Origin: Bacteroidales bacterium UBA4070
Lineage (GTDB): Bacteria; Bacteroidota; Bacteroidia; Bacteroidales; VadinHA17
DNA: 9,782 bases
Reading direction: 5' to 3'
NCBI GenBank assembly: GCA_002383485.1
Contig: DFYY01000049.1
Coordinates: forward strand, 1 to 9,782
Shown here piece after piece: positions 1 through 5,381 of this stretch. Position numbers and translations under genes: made by a program. Every line of letters begins with the position of its first letter. The first letter of the stretch is position 1. The notes beneath the pieces are model-generated. The model had not been told where the DNA came from. It saw nothing but the letters and a program-made list of their open reading frames with translations, and searched no databases.

Positions 1-184
1 CTCCGTGGTGGGTAAGAACCTGAAGGAAACCACAGGGCTGGCGAAAAGAATATTCGGTGCGATAAGTGATTACAACATTACCATGATAAGCCAGGGGGCC
101 TCTGACATCAATATAAGCTTTGTCGTGAACAAAGGTGATCTGGCAGAAGTGATTGGTTCATTGCATAAAGAGTTTTTCGAATGA
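1..184 (+). CDS. lysC: Aspartate kinase, C-terminal fragment (5' end outside the window)
   Basis: Only the last 60 codons are present, read from base 2 to a TGA at 182-184. The peptide contains TMISQGASDINISFVV, which closely matches the final ACT-domain strand of monofunctional aspartokinases, the allosteric region that binds lysine or threonine. Aspartate kinase phosphorylates aspartate in the cytoplasm, the first step of the lysine, threonine and methionine pathway. There is no homoserine dehydrogenase extension, so this is not a ThrA/MetL-type fusion at its C-terminus. The stop overlaps the dapB start (ATGATG), which implies translational coupling. Family and position agree well; which effector inhibits it cannot be told from this fragment. 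Confidence 0.9.
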   Translation, partial: SVVGKNLKETTGLAKRIFGAISDYNITMISQGASDINISFVVNKGDLAEVIGSLHKEFFE

Positions 185-867
185 TGAAAATAGTGATTTC
201 AGGATATGGCAAGATGGGAAGGGAAATCTTTTCCATTCTGCAGGAACAAGGAGATACTTCCTTCTTTACCACAGATGACATATGCGGATTCGACAGAGCC
301 ACTGCATCTGAGTCGGTCTGCATCGACTTCACCACTCCCGGAGCATTTCGCGGAAATTATCGCTTTATAGCTGACAGCTTCAGGGCGGCAGTGATAGGTA
401 CTACCGGATGGAGTGACATAAAGGAGGAGGTGACCGGTTACTTTCGTGAAAAAGGGACTACAATGATATATGCCTCCAACTTTTCCATCGGGGTGAATAT
501 CTTTTTCGAGATTGCTCGCATTTCGTCGGCACTGCTGGGCTCTGCCGGTGAATATGACCCGTACATATCCGAACTTCACCATAAATTCAAGCTTGACTCA
601 CCCTCAGGTACAGCCGGTACACTCAGACAGATAGTCGAAGATGAGACCGGTATGCAGTGCCCTGTTCAATCAGTCAGGTGCGGGCACATTCCCGGAACAC
701 ATCACGTTGGTTTCGAATCTGTCAGTGACCGGATTGTGCTTACCCACGAAGCCTTTTCACGGAGAGGATTTGCGGCAGGAGCCATACAGGCGGCTTACTG
801 GACTCCCGAACTGCAGGGAGTGTTCGATTTCAGGGAAATCTTAAGGGAAAAATTAATTAAAATATAA
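181..867 (+). CDS. dapB: 4-hydroxy-tetrahydrodipicolinate reductase
   Basis: DapB reduces the DapA product to tetrahydrodipicolinate with NAD(P)H, in the cytoplasm. The 228-aa protein has the Rossmann GYGKMG motif at residues 8-13, CIDFTTPGA near 47-55, IGTTGW at 72-77 and the signature ELHHKFKLDSPSGTA at 131-145. In that signature H134 and K137 correspond to the E. coli catalytic His160 and Lys163 with the same spacing, and SGT contacts the substrate. A C-terminal SRRGFAAGAIQAAYW block is also typical. At 228 aa it is shorter than the roughly 270-aa proteobacterial form. The start is either ATG 181, overlapping the lysC stop by four bases, or ATG 184; the two differ by one Met. The gene is followed after 3 bases by dapA, so the two are co-transcribed. 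Confidence 0.96.
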   Translation: MMKIVISGYGKMGREIFSILQEQGDTSFFTTDDICGFDRATASESVCIDFTTPGAFRGNYRFIADSFRAAVIGTTGWSDIKEEVTGYFREKGTTMIYASNFSIGVNIFFEIARISSALLGSAGEYDPYISELHHKFKLDSPSGTAGTLRQIVEDETGMQCPVQSVRCGHIPGTHHVGFESVSDRIVLTHEAFSRRGFAAGAIQAAYWTPELQGVFDFREILREKLIKI

Positions 868-870
868 TTT

Positions 871-1752
871 ATGAGAGAGATTAGAGGTTGTGGCACAGCA
901 CTTATCACACCATTCGATGATCATTATGAGGTTGATTATCAATCATTCCGCGCCCTGGTCAGCAGGCAGCTGTATGCCGGAATCGATTTTCTTGTTCCTC
1001 TGGGGACAACCGGTGAAACTCCCTGCCTGGAGGATGAGGAGAAGGAAATAATTCTCGAAACGGTCATCGAGCTCAACAACGGTCAGGTCCCTGTTGTTGC
1101 AGGAGCAGGATCCAATTCCACAAAGAAGGTAATATCCAACATATCAAGGCTTTCAAAGTATAAACCCGATGCATTCCTGGTAGTGGTTCCCTATTACAAC
1201 AAACCCACTCAGGAGGGTATCTTCCAGCACTTTAAAGCTATTTCAGAATCCACATCCACAGCAATCATCCTTTACAACATACCCGCGCGGACAGGTACAA
1301 ACATGACAACGGATACCACTCTCAGGATTGCTGAACTGGAAAACATTATCGCCGTCAAGGAGGCTTCGGGCAACTACGAACAAATCAGCGAAATCATACG
1401 CCTTGCCCCAACCGGATTTTCAGTCTTTTCGGGAAATGATGATGTGACTTTCCCTCTTATGTGCACCGGAGCAAAAGGGGTCATCAGCGTCGCCTCCAAC
1501 ATTGCCCCTTCACCAATTGTGAAAATGACCAGATTGCTGTCAGCAGGACGCACGGAAGAGGCTGCAGTTTTGCATCACAGGCTCATGCCGCTCTTTAAAG
1601 CCTGCTTTGTGGAAAGCAACCCGATTGCGGTCAAGTCGGCCCTGGCACTCAAAGGCCTGATAAAGAACCAGCTGAGACTGCCACTGACAAGCTCAACCAT
1701 GCAGACAGACCGGCTGATGGAGAGCACTTTAAAGGAGATCGAAAATTTATAA
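871..1752 (+). CDS. dapA: 4-hydroxy-tetrahydrodipicolinate synthase
   Basis: DapA condenses pyruvate with aspartate semialdehyde, the committed step to diaminopimelate and lysine. The 293-aa length is normal for this TIM-barrel family. Visible active-site residues are T46/T47 in GTTGE (45-49), Y135 and R140 in YNIPARTG, and the Schiff-base lysine K163 in AVKEASGN. All are at the spacing of E. coli Thr44/45, Tyr133, Arg138 and Lys161. The YYNKPTQEG segment (108-116) is also characteristic. The full catalytic set argues against the related N-acetylneuraminate lyase or 2-keto-3-deoxygluconate aldolase, and the dapB/dapD context agrees. It sits 3 bases after dapB and 19 bases before dapD in one operon. 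Confidence 0.97.
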   Translation: MREIRGCGTALITPFDDHYEVDYQSFRALVSRQLYAGIDFLVPLGTTGETPCLEDEEKEIILETVIELNNGQVPVVAGAGSNSTKKVISNISRLSKYKPDAFLVVVPYYNKPTQEGIFQHFKAISESTSTAIILYNIPARTGTNMTTDTTLRIAELENIIAVKEASGNYEQISEIIRLAPTGFSVFSGNDDVTFPLMCTGAKGVISVASNIAPSPIVKMTRLLSAGRTEEAAVLHHRLMPLFKACFVESNPIAVKSALALKGLIKNQLRLPLTSSTMQTDRLMESTLKEIENL

Positions 1753-1771
1753 TCCTCAAAAAGTCAAGATT

Positions 1772-2602
1772 ATGACGAACATCACCGTACTCAAAAGTGA
1801 ATTTGAAGAAATTTCCGGATCAGGGGATGCGGAACGATCACTGGCTCTGTTTTATAAGGTCAGAGACCTGCTTGAAAGCGGAGATCTGAGGGTAGCCTGC
1901 AAGAGTAAGAACGGATGGGAAATTAATTCCTGGGTAAAGAGCGTGATATTGTGGGGGTTCAAATACGGAGTCATGAAGGAATACGGAGGCAATCCCCTCT
2001 CCTTCCATGACAAAAACACCTATCCGGTCAGGACCTTCAGACCGGATGACAATATCAGGGTCGTTCCGGGAGGCACATCTGTGAGAAGCGGTGCATATGT
2101 GGCTCCCGGTACGGTAATTATGCCACCGTCATATGTTAACACCGGGGCATTTATTGACAAAGGCTGCATGATTGATTCTCATTCCCTGGTCGGATCGTGT
2201 GCGCAGATCGGAAAAAATGTACACATCTCGGCCGGGACTCAGATTGGCGGGGTTCTGGAACCGGTGAATGCAATGCCTGTAATTATAGAGGACAATGTAT
2301 TTGTAGGTGGCAACTGCGGGATCTATGAAGGGACTGTTATCGAAGAGAATGCCGTTGTCGGGACAGGGGTGATACTTAACGGTTCAACGCCGCTGTATGA
2401 CAATACAACAGGAGATTTTCTCAGAAAGAGTGATTCCATGCCGCTGCGGGTACCGGCCGGAGCGGTTGTGGTTGCCGGCAGCAGGCCTGTAAGGAATGGC
2501 CCTGGAAAGGATCAGGGTATCCACCTCTACTGCCCGGTAATCATCAAATACAGGGATCAGAAAACCTCATCATCAGTTACACTTGAGGAGCTGTTGAGGT
2601 AA
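1772..2602 (+). CDS. dapD: Tetrahydrodipicolinate N-succinyltransferase (DapD-type)
   Basis: This enzyme acylates tetrahydrodipicolinate with succinyl-CoA, opening the succinylase branch to meso-diaminopimelate. The 276-aa protein has the DapD layout: an N-terminal helical domain with NGWEINSWVK (47-56), then a left-handed beta-helix of hexapeptide repeats (about 97-235). The helix region contains VVPGGTSVRSGAYVAPG, VGSCAQIGKNVH and IGGVLEP followed by VIIEDNVF, strong DapD signatures. Some normally conserved stretches differ: the usual TMVDTW reads CMIDSH, and the usual SGGVGIGG reads SAGTQIGG. It may thus be a divergent subfamily, or act with another acyl donor. The N-terminal domain and the GSCAQIGKNVH block argue against the shorter acetyltransferase DapH. 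It is the last gene of the lysine cluster before the element junction. Confidence 0.87.
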   Translation: MTNITVLKSEFEEISGSGDAERSLALFYKVRDLLESGDLRVACKSKNGWEINSWVKSVILWGFKYGVMKEYGGNPLSFHDKNTYPVRTFRPDDNIRVVPGGTSVRSGAYVAPGTVIMPPSYVNTGAFIDKGCMIDSHSLVGSCAQIGKNVHISAGTQIGGVLEPVNAMPVIIEDNVFVGGNCGIYEGTVIEENAVVGTGVILNGSTPLYDNTTGDFLRKSDSMPLRVPAGAVVVAGSRPVRNGPGKDQGIHLYCPVIIKYRDQKTSSSVTLEELLR

Positions 2603-2672
2603 GAGTGACGCATAGCTCCCTGACAGTCTATTTGTATTCATGTCTCTTTGAGCAAGCTCATGAGCCATTCAA

Positions 2673-2702
2673 CAAAAAGCCCCTACTGTTTCACAATAAG
2701 GG
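2673..2702 (-). terminator. Rho-independent terminator of the tRNA transcript
   Basis: Read on the minus strand, CCCTTATTGT (2702-2693) pairs with ACAGTAGGGG (2689-2680) to give a 10-bp stem (two G-T wobbles) with a GAA loop. It is followed by C and five T (2679-2674). It begins about ten bases past the discriminator base of the tRNA remnant, the usual place for a tRNA terminator. On the plus strand the stem could also end the dap transcript, but the downstream T-tract there is poor. Confidence 0.7.
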
Positions 2703-2712
2703 TATCTCTTTG

Positions 2713-2759
2713 TAGCGAGACCGAGAATTGAACTCGGGACCTCATGATTATGAATCATA
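2713..2759 (-). pseudogene. 3' part of a CAT-anticodon tRNA (tRNA-Met or tRNA-Ile2)
   Basis: On the minus strand there is an anticodon stem (2759-2755 with 2747-2743; the outer pair is T-G), a 7-base loop TTCATAA with anticodon CAT (2752-2750) and a 5-base variable loop. A perfect T arm follows: CCGAG / TTCAATT / CTCGG (2737-2721), then the 3' acceptor strand TCTCGCT and discriminator A (2713). CCA is not encoded. The 26 bases 5' of the anticodon stem do not supply the expected partner AGCGAGA: only GAGA of CCGGAGA would pair. They also contain no D arm with a GG-bearing loop. The G/C-rich initiator anticodon stem is absent, so this is not tRNA-fMet. I therefore call a truncated tRNA; an aberrant functional tRNA is unlikely. 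Confidence 0.75.
2743..2759. other. Probable attachment-site core (chromosome/element junction)
   Basis: The anticodon arm forms a near-perfect inverted repeat, catgatt / atg / aatcata, around the 7-base anticodon loop. This is the kind of symmetric core that tRNA-targeting tyrosine recombinases use. Everything left of it (3' tRNA half, terminator, dap operon) is chromosomal in character. To the right, tRNA homology stops and an AT-rich leader and integrase gene begin 226 bases away. The outermost base pair of the stem is already degraded (T where C would pair with G), consistent with element sequence taking over there. The exact crossover position is inferred. Confidence 0.65.
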
Positions 2760-2843
2760 ACTGTCTATTATTTAGCCTTCTCCGGTCTTTAGTTATCTCT
2801 CATTGTATCAAGCTGCAAGTTAATAAAATAATTCTTAATTTTG

Positions 2844-2874
2844 TTTGTCTTTTGCTAGCCTTGTATTATATTTG
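2844..2874 (+). promoter_or_regulatory. Bacteroidetes-type promoter for the integrase
   Basis: TTTG at 2844-2847 is followed after exactly 19 bases by TATATTTG at 2867-2874. This matches the known Bacteroidetes sigma-ABfr consensus TTTG-N19-21-TAnnTTTG at all fixed positions. Transcription would start near 2881, leaving a leader of about 100 bases before the integrase start. The region is AT-rich, so some chance of a random match remains. Confidence 0.55.
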
Positions 2875-2892
2875 TGTATGAAACTGTGTTTA

Positions 2893-2916
2893 AAGAGTAT
2901 AATATTTTATACACTT
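2893..2916. repeat. Inverted repeat in the integrase leader (candidate operator)
   Basis: GTATAA (2897-2902) and TTATAC (2907-2912) are perfect arms around TATT. They extend through one A-A mismatch to AAG (2893-2895) and CTT (2914-2916). It lies just downstream of the predicted transcription start (about 2881), where a repressor or integrase could bind or an RNA hairpin could form. Confidence 0.45.
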
Positions 2917-2919
2917 AAA

Positions 2920-2932
2920 TTTGCTCAGCAAA
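2920..2932. repeat. Short palindrome TTTGCT-C-AGCAAA
   Basis: A perfect 6-bp inverted repeat around a single C follows the larger inverted repeat after 3 bases. It may be part of the same regulatory or recombinase-binding region, or a small RNA hairpin in the leader. It is short enough to be fortuitous in AT-rich DNA. Confidence 0.3.
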
Positions 2933-2959
2933 ACATAAAAAATATATTTCTTTTCAGAA

Positions 2960-2977
2960 CGTCACTTTCGTCACTTT
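2960..2977. repeat. Tandem 9-bp direct repeat CGTCACTTT x2
   Basis: Two exact, abutting copies of CGTCACTTT end 7 bases before the integrase start codon. Abutting direct repeats next to an integrase gene are a common form for arm-type binding sites of the integrase N-terminal domain, or for an excisionase. That role is inferred from position only. Confidence 0.45.
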
Positions 2978-2984
2978 TAACACC

Positions 2985-4217
2985 GTGAAAGAACATAAAC
3001 CTACAACGGCAATAGTTTTGGACACCAGGCGAGCCCGGAAGGATAACACGTATCCCGTGAAGCTACGGCTGACATACAAGCGGCAGCGGCAGTACTACAA
3101 TGTAGGTATCTTCATGACTAAGGATGATTTCAATGACGTGCAGACCTTCAGCCCCAACGCCAAGCAGGACCGGAAGCGGAAGGAATACCTCAAGGAGAAG
3201 CAGCAAGAGTTTGTACAGAGAGAGCTCAGCGCCGCCAGCGTGATCAAGGATCTGCCGGTGTTCACCTTTGATGCCTTCAAGAAGAAGTACTTTGATGAAA
3301 CCGACTACTCCGACCTGTTTAGTATGCTGCGGCAGCGGATCCGGGAGATGGAGAGAGAGAACCGCCCGGGCATGGCCTCCTCTTTGCAGAGTACGCTCAA
3401 GTCATGGGAAGACTTTCACAAGAAGCCTCACTTGCCCCTGGAGCAGATAACGGCCAGCACCCTCAAAGAGTATGAGCGATATATGCTCAAGGCTAAGAAG
3501 TCCCCGGCGACAATCGGAATTTATATCAGGAACGTGCGGATAATATTCAATAAGGCCATTAAAGCCAAGGCCCTGAAGGATGAACACTATCCCTTCAAAG
3601 AGTATCAGATTCCAGAGGGGGACGGCTTCAAGAGGGCTCTGCCGAAGGTTGACGTTCTGAAGATTCATACCTATGCCCCACTCGAGGGAAGCCCGGAGCA
3701 CTATTACAGGGACCTGTGGATGTTCTCCTACCTCTGCAATGGTATGAACCTGGCGGACATTGCGGCCCTCAAGTATAAGGATATAAAATCAGATAAGATT
3801 GTCTTTTATCGACAGAAGACTGTAAGGGCCAAAAAGAAGAAGCTCATTATTATTGAGGTCACACCTGAGATAGCTGGTATAATAAAGCGATGGGGCCGAC
3901 AGCCGGCGACGAATGACAGCTATATCTTTAGTATACTCAAACGTGGCAACAGTCCTGCTCAGCAGTTGGCAGCTGTGAAGCAGGCGACTAAGCAGCTGAA
4001 TAAGTATATCCAGCGCGTGGCCAAGGCTGTAGGTATTCATGGGAAGGTCACAGGATACGCCGCTAGGCACTCCTTCGCCTCTGTGCTGAAGCTCTCCGGC
4101 GAGAGTACAGTGTTCATCCAGGAGGCACTCGGCCATAAAGATCTGAAGACAACCGAGCATTATCTCTCGGCATTCGATAGTGAACAAAGAAGAAAAGCAC
4201 AAAATAAATTATTATGA
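2985..4217 (+). CDS. Bacteroidetes-type tyrosine recombinase (integrase)
   Basis: This integrase catalyses site-specific insertion and excision of the element. The 410-aa protein starts with an arm-DNA-binding domain (about 7-95; LDTRRARKDNTYPVKLRLTY), then a SAM-like core-binding domain (about 95-200) and the catalytic domain (about 215-400). Catalytic residues are K278 in RQKT, R361-H362 in AARHSFAS, H384 in LGH and nucleophile Y393 in TTEHYL. The position of the first catalytic Arg (TGLR in lambda-type enzymes) reads NGMN, with N255. Loss of this Arg is known in Bacteroidetes integrases such as IntDOT. The start is GTG at 2985; an in-frame upstream Met is not evident and the arm domain begins almost at once. 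The last codons overlap the next gene by ATGA. Position beside the tRNA remnant supports it as the enzyme that made the junction. Confidence 0.95.
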   Translation: MKEHKPTTAIVLDTRRARKDNTYPVKLRLTYKRQRQYYNVGIFMTKDDFNDVQTFSPNAKQDRKRKEYLKEKQQEFVQRELSAASVIKDLPVFTFDAFKKKYFDETDYSDLFSMLRQRIREMERENRPGMASSLQSTLKSWEDFHKKPHLPLEQITASTLKEYERYMLKAKKSPATIGIYIRNVRIIFNKAIKAKALKDEHYPFKEYQIPEGDGFKRALPKVDVLKIHTYAPLEGSPEHYYRDLWMFSYLCNGMNLADIAALKYKDIKSDKIVFYRQKTVRAKKKKLIIIEVTPEIAGIIKRWGRQPATNDSYIFSILKRGNSPAQQLAAVKQATKQLNKYIQRVAKAVGIHGKVTGYAARHSFASVLKLSGESTVFIQEALGHKDLKTTEHYLSAFDSEQRRKAQNKLL

Positions 4218-5029
4218 AGAGGTTCCCATTCTATGAAGTAAAGAGATCGCTATTTCAGTCAGCCAGGTATGATGAATTGGTCCCAGGTGCGAAAGCGGGA
4301 TATGATGAATTATTTCAACAACATCCTACTACAATAAGCCGCAAGCCCCTGTTTAATTCCTATCTGTCATTCGTTCTACTCGAGGAGAATATTCCGGCCA
4401 CCAGATATGATGACCAGGGGAAAACGAGCGGAGAGTTCACTATAGGCAGGGAGTTCTGGCAGTCATACGTGGAAGGATTCACCCGGGGAGAGAAGGACTT
4501 TACTCTGTTTGCCACTCATAATAATAAGAGTGATATCCTTGAAAAGTATAAAAGTGAGTGGGCTTATTATGAAACTGCCCTTCCCTTACTCATATCACAC
4601 GAGACAGTCGAAAAGTTCGGATACCATGCCGGCATGATCGCGGGAGTGAAGAAACTAGGCCTGATCAAAGAAGGAGAGGCAATTGATCCCGCACTGACAC
4701 AGGACATGGATGCAATGGTTTTTGCGGCGTTTCTCTACTACAAGGAGGGACCTGAGATTATTGGAGGCAGGGGGAGTGGTATAATATTGGATAAGCTTAA
4801 AAGAGAAACATACCCCGGTATGTGTAATGTTATCAATAAAACAATAATTGCGAAGTTTGGGGCATGGCAGAGCTCTCATACCAGGCTAGCTATACGGTCC
4901 TGGGAGGATAAGGTGATATACATCAGAACGATTTACGAACGCTTAAGACCCATCCTTTCAGATAATTTACAATTTCAGCAAGACTATTCAGAATTCGCCC
5001 AGGCTCATACTCCCACTTTCAACTGCTAG
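4214..5029 (+). CDS. Hypothetical protein coupled to the integrase
   Basis: I do not recognise this 271-aa protein. Its ATG overlaps the integrase stop (ATGA at 4214-4217), so it is almost certainly translated from the integrase mRNA. It is mostly soluble and mixed in charge, rich in aromatic residues and short helices, with no signal peptide or clear membrane segment. A hydrophobic central part (about 115-185: ALPLLISHETVEKFGYHAGMIAGVKKLG, then MDAMVFAAFLYY) precedes a Lys/Arg-rich C-terminal half containing GGRGSG. There is no HTH or Walker motif that I can see. Position between integrase and replication genes fits either a recombination accessory factor or cargo such as a defence or exclusion protein; the sequence does not decide. 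The stop is followed by the palindrome at 5044-5070. Confidence 0.85.
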   Translation: MKRFPFYEVKRSLFQSARYDELVPGAKAGYDELFQQHPTTISRKPLFNSYLSFVLLEENIPATRYDDQGKTSGEFTIGREFWQSYVEGFTRGEKDFTLFATHNNKSDILEKYKSEWAYYETALPLLISHETVEKFGYHAGMIAGVKKLGLIKEGEAIDPALTQDMDAMVFAAFLYYKEGPEIIGGRGSGIILDKLKRETYPGMCNVINKTIIAKFGAWQSSHTRLAIRSWEDKVIYIRTIYERLRPILSDNLQFQQDYSEFAQAHTPTFNC

Positions 5030-5043
5030 GCTAACGTCTACAC

Positions 5044-5070
5044 CAAGCAGTTAATATAGCTAACTGCTTG
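5044..5070. repeat. 10-bp-stem palindrome between modules: terminator or operator
   Basis: CAAGCAGTTA (5044-5053) and TAACTGCTTG (5061-5070) are perfect complements around a 7-base spacer. It starts 14 bases after the preceding stop and ends 4 bases before a candidate -33 box. There is no immediate T-tract, although ATTACTTGCATTTT follows. It could end the integrase transcript or be a regulator's operator for the replication genes, perhaps for the HTH protein encoded just downstream. Confidence 0.6.
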
Positions 5071-5074
5071 ATTA

Positions 5075-5106
5075 CTTGCATTTTCTGTTTATTGCTTTTA
5101 TGTTTA
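5075..5106 (+). promoter_or_regulatory. Candidate promoter of the replication operon
   Basis: CTTG at 5075-5078 and TATGTTTA at 5099-5106 are separated by 20 bases. Each has one mismatch to the Bacteroidetes consensus TTTG-N19-21-TAnnTTTG. A start near 5113 would give a leader of about 11 bases before ATG 5124. The adjoining palindrome lies directly upstream of the -33 box. Confidence 0.4.
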
Positions 5107-5123
5107 CATCAAATTATGTAAGC

Positions 5124-5381
5124 ATGGAAGCACAAAAAAAACCAACCCTTGAAGATGTCCCGGCCCTGCTCCTCGAGCTGAAGGCTGACATCGCCCGCCT
5201 CGAGCAACTGCAACGCCCGACGGCAGCACCCACCAACCGCATCATGCGACACAAAGAGGCTGCGGAGTTCCTTGGCCTCAGTGAGAGCCGGCTGTATCAA
5301 ACGACTGCCCCGTTCCATAAACAAGGAGGAACCCGCTTTTACCTTGAAAGTGAACTCCGTGACTGGCTGCTAGGTAAATGA
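5124..5381 (+). CDS. Small helix-turn-helix protein (excisionase- or regulator-like)
   Basis: The 85-aa protein has a Leu-rich N-terminal helix (PALLLELKADIARLEQL, about 13-29) that could dimerise. A MerR/excisionase-type winged HTH follows (about 41-83; RHKEAAEFLGLSESRLYQ then a TRFYLESELRDWLL wing). This HTH_17-like form is common in Bacteroidetes mobile elements, where such proteins act as excisionases, transcription regulators or replication accessory factors. I chose ATG 5124 rather than the upstream in-frame TTG 5076. The TTG version would add a hydrophobic, AT-rich stretch overlapping the predicted promoter. The stop overlaps the helicase start by four bases (ATGA), so it is coupled to replication. 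It may bind the palindrome 50-80 bases upstream. Confidence 0.82.
   Translation: MEAQKKPTLEDVPALLLELKADIARLEQLQRPTAAPTNRIMRHKEAAEFLGLSESRLYQTTAPFHKQGGTRFYLESELRDWLLGK

Noticed and set aside
199..582. 127-aa minus-strand open frame opposite dapB
   Set aside because: It is entirely antisense to motif-bearing dapB codons and has a typical shadow composition.
2656..2665. Perfect palindrome GCTCATGAGC downstream of dapD
   Set aside because: Ten bases with no loop or T-tract; too short to call an operator or terminator, and the better hairpin at 2680-2702 is adjacent.
3789..4202. 137-aa minus-strand open frame opposite the integrase C-terminus
   Set aside because: It lies wholly opposite the conserved catalytic core of the integrase, and its translation is Leu/Ser/Cys-rich without domain features; a reverse-frame shadow.
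5076..5123. Upstream TTG start extending the HTH protein by 16 residues
   Set aside because: The extension is a hydrophobic AT-rich stretch that overlaps the predicted promoter; ATG 5124 gives a normal N-terminus. A signal peptide on a DNA-binding protein makes no sense.
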